The notes under the pieces were generated by a model. The model searched no databases, was not told the origin of the DNA, and was given only the letters and a program-made list of their open reading frames with translations. The position numbers and the translations under genes were made by a program. Shown one piece after another: positions 1 through 6,399 of a DNA stretch of 25,394 bases. The stretch spans positions 1-25,394 of the forward strand of contig CBFHQE010000028.1 of the NCBI GenBank assembly GCA_965657935.1, in the 5' to 3' direction. Within the stretch, counting starts at the first letter, position 1. Each line of letters starts with the position of its first letter. Source of the DNA: Maricaulis sp965657935. GTDB lineage: Bacteria; Pseudomonadota; Alphaproteobacteria; Caulobacterales; Maricaulaceae.

Positions 1-47
1 AGCTAGGTTCCGCGCCTCTTCGGGGACTTGCCCTGAAGACACGGCCT

Positions 48-124
48 GCACCGGTAGCTCAGCTGGATAGAGCACCAGACTACGAATCTGGGGGTCGGGG
101 GTTCGAATCCTCCCCGGTGCGCCA
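48..124 (+). tRNA. tRNA-Arg (anticodon ACG)
   Basis: A complete cloverleaf can be drawn by eye. The acceptor stem GCACCGG (48-54) pairs with CCGGTGC (114-120), followed by discriminator G121 and an encoded CCA (122-124). The anticodon stem CCAGA (75-79) pairs with TCTGG (87-91) around loop CTACGAA, giving anticodon ACG at 82-84. The T arm carries the invariant GTTCGAATCC. A34 would be deaminated to inosine so that the tRNA reads CGU/CGC/CGA arginine codons. A T-run follows the CCA directly. The tRNA 3' end is repeated downstream (see the repeat entries). Confidence 0.97.
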
Positions 125-130
125 CTTTTT
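116..130 (+). repeat. tRNA 3'-end direct repeat, copy 1
   Basis: The 15 bases GGTGCGCCACTTTTT cover the last nine bases of the tRNA-Arg gene plus the T-run behind it. They recur exactly at 373-387, and a degenerate version (GGTGTGCCACCTTTTT) sits at 308-323. Such duplications of a tRNA 3' end are typical of attL/attR scars left by tyrosine-recombinase elements, but no integrase is present here. Confidence 0.6.
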
Positions 131-434
131 TCTTTGTTCCCGTTCCGCTCGACCCGAGCCTGATGCCAACTACGGTGCCGGGGTCGATGCTCGCATGGAA
201 CGCGCTCAGGGCTGTGGGGTTTGATACTAATCCCTCAAGGCGCGCCATTCTCATTTCGTTTGAATACCGGACCGGGGCTCTTGGCGAGTTCGGATTTTGT
301 CCAACGGGGTGTGCCACCTTTTTCCTCTCGTTCGACAATTGGCTTTGTCGCCGTCTTTGACGGGACGCCTGTGGTGCGCCACTTTTTGGTTCATTGATGG
401 TTTCGCGGATTGTTCGCCCCGCGATTGACCGGCT
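125..434. other. Gene-free stretch behind tRNA-Arg
   Basis: About 310 bases without a credible gene. Open frames across it on both strands have no family-like sequence and no ribosome binding site; the one that crosses the tRNA is antisense translation of the tRNA. It holds the tRNA 3'-end repeats and a small inverted repeat (TCGCGG 403-408 with CCGCGA 419-424) just beyond the marR stop codon. That hairpin lacks a T-tract in either direction, so I do not call it a terminator. Confidence 0.7.
373..387 (+). repeat. tRNA 3'-end direct repeat, copy 2
   Basis: An exact second copy of GGTGCGCCACTTTTT, 257 bp downstream of copy 1 and not attached to any tRNA body. With the degenerate third copy at 308-323 it suggests repeated integration and excision, or decay of a tandem tRNA duplicate. 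The interval holds no recognisable gene. Confidence 0.6.
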
Positions 435-863
435 TCAGCCGCCAGTCAGATTGTCGGAGATCTTGCGGGCGACCTTGAAGAAGGTGGCAACCTCGTCCTG
501 CCCGACTTCCGCAACGGCGCGGCCATAGATGCGAGCCTCGGCGGCGTGGACGCGGGCAAATATGTCTTGGGCCTTCGCCGTAAGGACGACCAGCTTGCTG
601 CGGCCGTCCTGCGGGTTGGGTTTCAGAGTGATCAGACCCTCGGCGGATAATTCCTGGAGCAGGCGTGTGACATGGCCGCGGTCACGGTTGATCGTGCTGG
701 CAATGGCCAGGGGCGTGGCCGTGCCGTTGTCGCTCAGGTGGCGCAGGATCCTCATATGCATCTGAGGCAGGTCGAGCCCCTCCAGCTCTGGACTGCCCTC
801 GAGCTGCGCGCCCAGGTCTATCGATAATTTGAAGATGATGTCGGTGAGATTTTGTCTGGCCAT
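435..863 (-). CDS. MarR-family transcriptional regulator
   Basis: A 142-residue protein, the usual length for MarR regulators, which act as dimers and release DNA on binding a small ligand or on oxidation. The winged helix-turn-helix spans about residues 33-95. The recognition helix is around NRDRGHVTRLLQELSAEGL (59-77) and the wing is around NPQDGRSKLVVLT (83-95), both characteristic of the family. There is no cysteine pair to suggest a redox sensor, so a ligand cannot be guessed. It starts at ATG 863 with no strong Shine-Dalgarno and is transcribed away from a membrane-protein gene. The 85-bp gap between them contains two palindromes that are probably its own operators, implying autorepression and control of the neighbour. 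The family assignment is secure; the target is inferred. Confidence 0.93.
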   Translation of the reverse strand: MARQNLTDIIFKLSIDLGAQLEGSPELEGLDLPQMHMRILRHLSDNGTATPLAIASTINRDRGHVTRLLQELSAEGLITLKPNPQDGRSKLVVLTAKAQDIFARVHAAEARIYGRAVAEVGQDEVATFFKVARKISDNLTGG

Positions 864-886
864 ATCGGGGTTCTAGCAAAAAATAG

Positions 887-899
887 TTGCGCTACGCAA
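887..899. promoter_or_regulatory. Putative MarR operator 1
   Basis: Perfect palindrome TTGCG-CTA-CGCAA in the divergent promoter region between marR and the membrane-protein gene. Its centre is 30 bp (about three helical turns) from that of the second palindrome, and the two sites lie in the same orientation within similar TAG(T/C)TGCG contexts. Binding by the adjacent MarR protein is inferred from position. Confidence 0.6.
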
Positions 900-916
900 A
901 TAGTTATGCGAGATAG

Positions 917-929
917 CTGCGCAACGCAA
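917..929. promoter_or_regulatory. Putative MarR operator 2
   Basis: Near-perfect copy of the operator at 887-899: CTGCG-CAA-CGCAA, palindromic over TGCG/CGCA with one outer mismatch. It lies just upstream of the ribosome binding site (GAGG 937-940) of the gene starting at 949, so a repressor bound here would block transcription of that gene. A possible half-site (TTATGCG) lies between the two at 904-910. Confidence 0.55.
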
Positions 930-948
930 TTAAATTGAGGTTGGTTCC

Positions 949-1419
949 ATGAGCAAACAACAGGTTTTCAGGGGCGCCCTGATCGCCGGCATCGTTTTCA
1001 CGCTGTTGATGGCGGTCGTGCTGATTGTTTGGCGGCGCATGTTGTGGGGTGATGTTTATATCGAGCAGGGGTTTTTCGGTTTCACCGAGCCATCGCGGTT
1101 CTTGTTGATCGCCGGCCTGGGAACCTATTTCCTGACCGGGACGTTTTTCGCCATGCTCTATGGGCACATCCGGGCTGTGGCCGGGAAGGTCTCGACGCTT
1201 CGTATCGCGATGATGTTTGCGGTGATCTACTGGGTCTCGGCCAATCTGGGCTATATCGGCCGGGTTCCGCTGGACAATCCCGGCCTCTTTCTTCTGCTGG
1301 AAGGTGTCAGTGACGTGATCGTGTTTGGTGCGTTTGCGCTGGTCTTGAAGGTGGTATTCCGATCAACACCGGACGCGGCCGCGCAGCCGGTACAGGCCGT
1401 CGACGCCGGTTCAGTCTGA
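949..1419 (+). CDS. Four-helix membrane protein of unknown function
   Basis: 156 residues with four hydrophobic segments, at about 8-28, 51-72, 84-104 and 112-137, and a short polar C-terminal tail rich in Ala, Gln and Val. I do not recognise a family. The ATG at 949 is preceded by GAGG at 937-940 with good spacing. The gene is divergent from the MarR regulator and its promoter region contains both putative MarR operators, so it is probably the regulator's main target. MarR-controlled inner-membrane proteins are often involved in export of, or tolerance to, small toxic compounds, but nothing in this sequence shows transport. The inner-membrane location is a confident reading of the hydrophobicity; the role is open. 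Confidence 0.8.
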   Translation: MSKQQVFRGALIAGIVFTLLMAVVLIVWRRMLWGDVYIEQGFFGFTEPSRFLLIAGLGTYFLTGTFFAMLYGHIRAVAGKVSTLRIAMMFAVIYWVSANLGYIGRVPLDNPGLFLLLEGVSDVIVFGAFALVLKVVFRSTPDAAAQPVQAVDAGSV

Positions 1420-1715
1420 GCGCTTGTATTGATCCCGAAGCGCGCAAAAAGCGGGTCATCTGTGATCGCGAGGGTGGGCGGGCGGCCACTCCCGCGGGCG
1501 CTGGACCATGACCTTGCCGGGACGACGCCGGGGCCCGGGGTTGTGTGCTCCGGCTGAGCTGACGCGCTGACCAACTGCGGCTCATACTTTCGCGCTCGCT
1601 GAATTTGATCAAAATCGAGAGAGCGACCCGATAAAGGTCAACCATCTGCCCGACTGCCGCCTCGTGAGCCGCAAGCTTCACAAGACCGGTCGCAAGCGTA
1701 TCGAGAGAGACAGCC
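1420..1715. other. Gene-free GC-rich stretch
   Basis: About 296 bases between the membrane-protein gene and the SapC gene. An inverted repeat GCGCTT (1420-1425) / AAGCGC (1438-1443) follows the upstream stop codon but lacks a T-tract on the plus strand. Open frames on the minus strand have arginine/proline-rich shadow composition. I see no RNA gene and no clear promoter. Confidence 0.5.
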
Positions 1716-2426
1716 ATGCCCCGCTATGAATTCCTCAGCAATGAAACTCATGCCGATATCTCGGTAACCGATCGATACGGCACGGATTGCGGCAATAATG
1801 TTCACATGATGCCGGTCTCTGTCGCCGAGCTGGCGCCCCTGATTGCCAATTATCCGGTTTTTCTGAGCCGGGACGAGGAGACGGGTGCCTATGTGATGAC
1901 AGCGATCCTTGGCTTTTTCGAGGGGGAAAACCTCTTTCTCGATGGCAAGACCTGGGATGCGCCCTATCAGCCATTGCAGGCCCAGATCGGCCCGTTTTCC
2001 GTGGTGGAAACAGGGAGTGGGCCCAATCCCGAACTGGCGATCCGCATTGATATGGATGATCCGCGTGTCACCGAGCAGGGCGGTCAGGCGCTGTTCCTGG
2101 CTGACGGGAACCAGGCAGAATACCTCAAGCGAAAAAGCGCAATCATCGCGACGATCATCAAGGATCTGAACGCGACGGACGCCTTTGTCGCGGCCTGCCA
2201 TGCGCATGACTTGCTGGAGCCTGTTGAGCTTCAGGTGTCGTTCAAGGACCGGTCGACCGTTCGCTTTGACGGGCTGCTGACGATCAACCACGAGAAACTG
2301 TCCGCCTTGAGCGGCGAGGCGCTGGAGACATTCCACGCTGCAGGTCATCTGCGTGCCGCCTATTACATCACGGCGTCTCTTGGTCAGGTCCAGAACTTGA
2401 TCCGGCGCCGAAACGCTCGCCTCTAG
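1716..2426 (+). CDS. SapC family protein
   Basis: 236 residues matching the SapC-like family (named after a Campylobacter S-layer-associated protein). Hallmarks are an early VPxS-type segment (MMPVSVAELAPLIANYPVFLSRD, with the conserved NYPVF), then ILGFFEGENLFLDGKTWD at about residues 64-81, APYQP just after, an iDmddPrv stretch in the middle, and a C-terminal GHLRAAYYITASLGQ. In Caulobacter/Maricaulis-type bacteria such genes commonly sit beside TonB-dependent receptors and tryptophan-halogenase-like genes in carbohydrate loci; no such partners are visible here. It is preceded by a purine-rich GAGAGAGA (1703-1710). No signal peptide is seen, so it is probably cytoplasmic. The molecular function of the family is not established to my knowledge. 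Confidence 0.82.
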   Translation: MPRYEFLSNETHADISVTDRYGTDCGNNVHMMPVSVAELAPLIANYPVFLSRDEETGAYVMTAILGFFEGENLFLDGKTWDAPYQPLQAQIGPFSVVETGSGPNPELAIRIDMDDPRVTEQGGQALFLADGNQAEYLKRKSAIIATIIKDLNATDAFVAACHAHDLLEPVELQVSFKDRSTVRFDGLLTINHEKLSALSGEALETFHAAGHLRAAYYITASLGQVQNLIRRRNARL

Positions 2427-2597
2427 CGCGCCCGAACGCAACATCAGTGTACGTGTTCGCACTCCCGCATGACGGGTCGCCGCTGAAGACGCCTGCGGCG
2501 TTCGAGGGGCACACGTCATATTTGATTGGGCTTGCCTTCATTCGAGCCGAAATGGGTTCAGGCCGCATTGAGTACGGCGCGCTAGCCGGGAGCTTGG

Positions 2598-3535
2598 CTA
2601 GACCACGCGGCGTGTGCCGTCGCCATCAGGCTGTATTTGGGCCTGAATGGTCCTACTCATGGTGTCGCGGATGAATTCATAAATTTTTCCTGCCGCGGAA
2701 TCGGTTGGAAGGCTTGCGCGGGTTGTGAGCCAAATCTCCCTGCGGATCTCTGGGTAACTCGGAAATAGCCTTTTCACACCCGGTGCTGAAGCCCCGGTGT
2801 CCACGTTGGAAAAACCGATCCCCAAGCCGCTTCGAACAAGCTGCCAGGCGAGCGCCCGATTATCACATCGAATTTTGAACAGATTGTTGTCAAATTCGTA
2901 GCCCAGGGCGTGAAATCCGCGGAGGACTTCATCGCTGCTATAACCTCCGATTACAGTGTGTTGAGACAATTCCTCCAGTGCTTGCGGTTCGCCATGTCGT
3001 TTGATGTAGTCATTGCTCGCGAAGGCGCCCACATTGTGCTCGAAAATGAAGCATGCTTTCAATGACTGATCGAGGGGATGGGCGGTTCGAAATGCGAGGT
3101 CAGCCTCCCCTGAAAGCAGGTCGACGGGCTCATCGGTAATTATGAGCTCAGTGGAAACTCTCGGAAACATTTCGCGACAAAGTAACAGTATCGGTGGAAA
3201 GGCGCTGAAGGAGAAGCCCTCGCTTACAGCTATCCGGACATTGTCGTCCTGCTTGTGCGCCCGACAGCTCGCCTCGAATTCGAAGCGTGAGGAAGCGTGA
3301 GGAAGCGTCCAAAATGCTTCTGGCAAACACAAGAAGTTCTGTTCCTGCCTTGGTCAAGGAAAGCTGGTTGGCGGAGCGCTCGAAAAGATTCAGACTCAGC
3401 GCGCGTTCAAGCGACTTGACGAGACAGCGTTGCCTCGCTGATCGTGCTCCGTGCAGCTGCTTTGATTAAAGACCCGTACTTGGCGACTTCGCTGAACGAC
3501 ACGATGTGTGTCAGGTTTAGGTGCGGATTTGGCAT
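2598..3535 (-). pseudogene. LysR-type regulator gene with two frameshifts
   Basis: Three frames read in series give one LysR regulator. From ATG 3535 the first 40 residues (MPNPHLNLTHIVSFSEV..., ending SRQ) are the helix-turn-helix start, but the frame stops at TGA 3407-3409. The next frame continues VKSLERALSLNLFERSANQL and SLTKAGTELLVFARSIL. A third frame from about 3302 to TAG 2598 carries the whole effector-binding domain. Break 1 (about 3410-3421) fits loss of one 5-base unit from a tandem GTCAA GTCAA. Break 2 (3282-3308) fits gain of one GAAGCGTGAG unit. Undoing both gives 933 bp, a 310-residue protein, the normal LysR length. The downstream domain could still be made from a TTG at 3332 but would lack DNA binding. 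Pseudogene or phase-variable gene; a sequence error is possible but needs two separate events. Confidence 0.85.
3282..3308. repeat. 10-bp tandem repeat in the lysR pseudogene
   Basis: GAAGCGTGAG occurs as units 3282-3291 and 3292-3301 plus a partial third GAAGCGT at 3302-3308. Removing one unit restores the LysR reading frame (…ILDASSRFEFEAS…), so the repeat number decides whether the protein can be read through. This is the pattern expected of slipped-strand mispairing. Confidence 0.85.
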
Positions 3536-3586
3536 CGAGAGTTCGAGTCCTTTCGCGGCATAGCTCTATAGCGTGCCTGTTTGAGG

Positions 3587-3602
3587 TATCTAGCGACCGA
3601 TA
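3587..3602. promoter_or_regulatory. Possible LysR-type binding site
   Basis: Inverted repeat TATC-N8-GATA, 52-67 bp upstream of the original lysR start and between two divergent genes, which is where LysR regulators usually bind for autoregulation. The spacing is one base off the classical ATC-N9-GAT pattern. It is weak evidence by sequence alone. Confidence 0.25.
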
Positions 3603-3657
3603 TCTGACATGTTCAAGGCGTTCAAAAGTGCAATTGAGAATTCCAAGAATGAGCGAA

Positions 3658-3685
3658 TTTACACGCGTTCAGATTAACATGTAAT
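3658..3685 (+). promoter_or_regulatory. Sigma-70-like promoter of the hybrid kinase gene
   Basis: A -35 box TTTACA (3658-3663) and a -10 box TGTAAT (3680-3685), each five of six matches to consensus, are separated by 16 bp. Transcription would begin near 3692, leaving a leader of about 34 bases that includes the strong ribosome binding site GGAGGG (3713-3718) before ATG 3726. Confidence 0.5.
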
Positions 3686-3725
3686 AAAGTAACAAATAGG
3701 CGGGCAATTTTCGGAGGGACCGTCG

Positions 3726-5207
3726 ATGCTAAACTTGAGCTGTGATTCTAGATCCATTGTATTATGCGTGAATGCCGGTCCTTCAGGTGAGGGTGCGCCG
3801 CTCGCCAATGCAGATGCCGGCTTGTTCGATTCCGACTTTGCGGCAGGCAGCGATGGTTGGGAGTTGGTGCTCCGGGCGGGGCTTGTTGGGGACGTTTCAC
3901 TGGCGGCTTTGACTGTACCGCTCTCGCCGATTTCATCGGCCACAACATCCAAGAATGATCAAGTAGAACCAGATGACTCCGGGTTAAGGGTTTTGCCGAA
4001 GTCAGGCATGGGTGTCAGGGCGTTTTCGCTTCAAGTTCGTACAGCGCTGAATGGACTTTTGGGGGCGCGGCAAGCAATTCGAGATGACCAGCTTCATCCG
4101 GAGCAGAAGCTCTATGTCGATGTCATGCGTTGGTCTGCTGACATACTTGCCGAAACTCTTCTGCAGTCCCCTCCCAAACCTTCAACGGTCTTCGAGACGG
4201 ATTTGAGCCGGGATGACGAGGGAATAATCCATCTCGGGGATTTCACGCGCGAACTCCGATCATTGAGTTCGAGCCTCGCGCGAGAAAAAAGACTCGATCT
4301 GTCTTGGCGCCAAATTGACGCGCAAATCGTCGCCTCGCCGGTCGGATTGCGGGAGGTGATGACAAGCCTGGCATTGAATGCCGTCACTCATACTCGCAAG
4401 GGCTCAGTTCGTGTGGACATATCACGGCAGAAGACCGTCGCGGGAGACCAGCTGGTTTTCGAGGTGATTGACACTGGGCCCGGCATTTCCGCGTCGCTGC
4501 CACCAATAGAGACGACTTGTCGAGCTATAGGAAAGGAAGCCCGCCCGCCTAAGTTCTCGGCCACTTGCCGAACAATAGGGTATTGTCGTGAATTGATCGA
4601 ATCGAGCGGAGGCACTCTCGAGATCTCATCACCTGCACATGGCGGCACGCTCGCTGTCGCCAAATTTGACGTGGTTTTTGCTGATCATTATTTTGATGGG
4701 GCGCACATACGGATTGACGCTCAGCCACGAAGACTTGAGATGCCCGGTATCAGCATCCTAGTCGCTGATGATAGCAAGACTAACCGGCACGTGATGCAAG
4801 CCTTTCTGGAACTCAACGGTGCCGAGGCAGACTATGCCTGCGATGGCACGGAGGCGCTTTCGGCACTTGACGGGCATTGGTATGACTTATTGCTTTTGGA
4901 CATCGATATGCCGGGGGCTTCCGGTGAGGAAGTGGCGCGTAGGGTTAGAATGTTGGAGAGCGACAACAACCTTGCGCGGCCGTTAATATACGCCGTGACT
5001 GCGCGATGTTCGATCGAAGATTGGGCTCGATATGAGCGGCTTGGTTTCGATGGAATGATTTCAAAACCCGTCTCCAACAAACAGTTGCAAAGGGCGCTCA
5101 GAACCGCGTGTCGCTTGCGTTTTTTTCCCAATGAGATGTTGAAGGGTGCGCGACAGCCAGTTCAGGAGACGAGCGCCGACTTCGTGCCAATCAGCGCAAT
5201 TTCCTGA
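3726..5207 (+). CDS. Hybrid histidine kinase-like protein lacking the phospho-histidine
   Basis: 493 residues without signal peptide or membrane segment, so probably cytoplasmic. Residues 1-95 are unrecognised. Residues 97-146 match the dimerisation/phosphotransfer helix of hybrid kinases: FSLQVRTALNGLLG aligns with the usual MSHEIRTPLNGILG, and HPEQKLYVDVMRWSADIL with the second helix. The phospho-accepting His is Leu102, Glu is Gln103 and Pro is Ala107. The ATPase domain (about 200-316) keeps an N-box Asn218 and the G1 motif DTGPGI (249-254), but its G2 region reads CRTIGYC instead of GTGLGLA. The receiver domain (342-460) is intact: D348, D349, phospho-site D392, T425 and K447. Probably a pseudokinase controlling, or controlled through, its receiver. 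It starts at ATG 3726 with GGAGGG 7 bases upstream. Base composition is lower in GC than the flanks. Divergent from the broken lysR gene. Confidence 0.85.
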   Translation: MLNLSCDSRSIVLCVNAGPSGEGAPLANADAGLFDSDFAAGSDGWELVLRAGLVGDVSLAALTVPLSPISSATTSKNDQVEPDDSGLRVLPKSGMGVRAFSLQVRTALNGLLGARQAIRDDQLHPEQKLYVDVMRWSADILAETLLQSPPKPSTVFETDLSRDDEGIIHLGDFTRELRSLSSSLAREKRLDLSWRQIDAQIVASPVGLREVMTSLALNAVTHTRKGSVRVDISRQKTVAGDQLVFEVIDTGPGISASLPPIETTCRAIGKEARPPKFSATCRTIGYCRELIESSGGTLEISSPAHGGTLAVAKFDVVFADHYFDGAHIRIDAQPRRLEMPGISILVADDSKTNRHVMQAFLELNGAEADYACDGTEALSALDGHWYDLLLLDIDMPGASGEEVARRVRMLESDNNLARPLIYAVTARCSIEDWARYERLGFDGMISKPVSNKQLQRALRTACRLRFFPNEMLKGARQPVQETSADFVPISAIS

Positions 5208-5533
5208 ATCTCCAATAGATATTGACGTCTGACCGTGCGGATGAATTGCCGGGGGACTCACATAGAGTATCGGTATGGAGCACGTGTTTGCGCCTGAACG
5301 TGTCGTCACACTCGGTAGCGGGGTTGAGCTGATAAGGGCGCACATCTTCGCGCAGGCCAGCTGCTCGGTTCGTGAGCCGAGCTGACGGTCGCTACCGGAT
5401 CTGCACGGCCTGATCCAACCTTCAGGCGAAGCCCCTCGGAAAACCGATGCGGCGCAGCGGTTCTCGCCCTTGAGTGGTCCGCAGCGGGCTTTGCCCTAAA
5501 TTGTGCCCCGATAGCGTTTTTGTACTCATGTGA

Positions 5534-5539
5534 TTGACA
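5534..5539 (+). promoter_or_regulatory. Consensus -35 hexamer TTGACA
   Basis: A perfect TTGACA about 75 bases before the start codon of the exported protein gene. The -10 region at 17-18 bp spacing is poor (CGAAAT or GAAATG) and runs into the palindromic operator at 5562-5575, so a bound repressor would cover the start of transcription. Confidence 0.35.
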
Positions 5540-5561
5540 CGGACGCCAAGCCAAGGCGAAA

Positions 5562-5575
5562 TGATAACGCTATCA
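5562..5575. promoter_or_regulatory. LacI-family-type operator
   Basis: TGATAACGCTATCA is palindromic except for one symmetric pair and has the central CG and TGATA/TATCA arms typical of LacI-family sites. Six of seven symmetric base pairs match. It lies 38 bp upstream of the start codon, next to the promoter. A partial half-site (GATAGCGTT, 5510-5518) lies about 50 bp further upstream. The cognate regulator is not in the window. Confidence 0.6.
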
Positions 5576-5613
5576 GAGTCTGAAATTGATCGATATCGGG
5601 GAGGAAAGAGATC

Positions 5614-6174
5614 ATGTCGAAACTGCATATGGGATGGGTTGCGGGCCTGGCCGCGATCTTGTTCGCGACTGGTCTGACCGTCACAACGAGTGCGCAAGCT
5701 TCAGCCATGCAGGCACTCAATGATACGTCTTCGGTCCGTTGGGACACGGAGGGCGGCGGTCTTCGTCGCAGTATTGTCGCGTCTGAAACCGCGCCGGGTG
5801 GTGCGGCCCTGGAAGTAAGCATGCGTCGCCGTCTGGAAGAGGTCTGGCGCTCCCGCGTTACCGTGCCGCTGATCCGCGATATCAGTGCCGGAGACGTCGT
5901 TGAGCTGCGTGTCTGGGTGAGAGCCGAGCGACCGATCCGCGGTCTGGAGACCGGAAATATCGATCTCCAGCTCGTGCGGACAAGTGAGCCGTATGACAAT
6001 ATCTTCAGCGAGAATATCCGTCCGACCGAAGAAGGGCAGTATTACACCGTCCGGGGTACGGCCACCGCGGACTTCTCGGCAGATGATGTCGTGTTCGGTG
6101 CCAATATGGGTTATGGACGCCAGACCATTCAGTTCGGCCCGATATTCATTCGCCGGGTAGCTTCGGCGGAATAA
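5614..6174 (+). CDS. Exported protein with carbohydrate-binding-module-like fold
   Basis: 186 residues. An N-terminal signal peptide (hydrophobic about 8-24, Ala-rich SAQASA before likely cleavage near residue 31) sends it to the periplasm or outside. The rest has the alternating pattern of a beta-sandwich of the CBM4/9 type: AALEVSMRRR, then WRSRVTVPLIRDISAGDVVELRVWVRAE, then IDLQLVRT, and a closing QTIQFGPIFIRRV. Similar domains are attached to glycoside hydrolases and esterases; here it stands alone with no catalytic module. The strong ribosome binding site GGGGAGGAAA (5598-5607) fixes the start. A LacI-type operator upstream suggests induction by a sugar. An intrinsic terminator follows at 6223-6257, so it is probably monocistronic. 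The fold is inferred from sequence pattern; the ligand is unknown. Confidence 0.72.
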   Translation: MSKLHMGWVAGLAAILFATGLTVTTSAQASAMQALNDTSSVRWDTEGGGLRRSIVASETAPGGAALEVSMRRRLEEVWRSRVTVPLIRDISAGDVVELRVWVRAERPIRGLETGNIDLQLVRTSEPYDNIFSENIRPTEEGQYYTVRGTATADFSADDVVFGANMGYGRQTIQFGPIFIRRVASAE

Positions 6175-6222
6175 GTTTGAGCCCGGATTGGCACGGCCGA
6201 TCTGACGATTCTACATGATGAT

Positions 6223-6257
6223 ACGGGGCGCCAACGGTGCCCCGTTTCTCATTTTGC
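6223..6257 (+). terminator. Intrinsic terminator after the exported protein gene
   Basis: A 10-bp stem, ACGGGGCGCC (6223-6232) with GGTGCCCCGT (6236-6245, one G-T pair), with loop AAC, followed by TTCTCATTTT. It separates the upstream monocistronic gene from tamA-tamB. Confidence 0.8.
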
Positions 6258-6265
6258 GTTTTGCG

Positions 6266-6295
6266 TTGACCGTTCGGCTCGGACACTGTTCTGAT
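6266..6295 (+). promoter_or_regulatory. Possible promoter of tamA-tamB
   Basis: TTGACC (6266-6271, five of six) and TCTGAT (6290-6295, four of six) with an 18-bp spacer, located between the upstream terminator and tamA. It would leave a leader of about 100 bases. No other good candidate was found. Confidence 0.3.
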
Positions 6296-6399
6296 CGGCG
6301 GGAGTTCCCGTCTATGCTGTGCGCGCCATGATTCCGGCGCATTGTGCAGCATAAACGCCCGTCCAGCTGAGCCTTGGGCTCGTTAAAGGCCAGACCACG

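Larger units (their letters stand above)
5208..5613. other. Non-coding region with possible folded element
   Basis: 406 bases with no convincing gene. At 5313-5397 an 8-bp perfect inverted repeat CGGTAGCG (5313-5320) / CGCTACCG (5390-5397) encloses a smaller hairpin, CTCGG (5364-5368) / CCGAG (5377-5381), extended by CAG/CTG past a 3-base bulge. No T-tract follows, so it is not an obvious intrinsic terminator. The 3' part carries the promoter and LacI-type operator of the next gene. Confidence 0.5.

Noticed and set aside
3..338. 111-codon minus-strand open frame across the tRNA
   Set aside because: It contains the familiar translation of an antisense tRNA sequence and has no coding character.
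1420..1443. GCGCTT/AAGCGC inverted repeat as a terminator
   Set aside because: Twelve-base loop and no T-tract on the plus strand; the A-run is on the wrong strand.
2582..2600. CTAGCC/GGCTAG hairpin near the lysR stop as a terminator
   Set aside because: Only six pairs and no T-tract; it overlaps the stop codon of the pseudogene.
2447..2674. 75-codon plus-strand open frame after the SapC gene
   Set aside because: No ribosome binding site, no recognisable motif, and it overlaps the lysR 3' end on the other strand.
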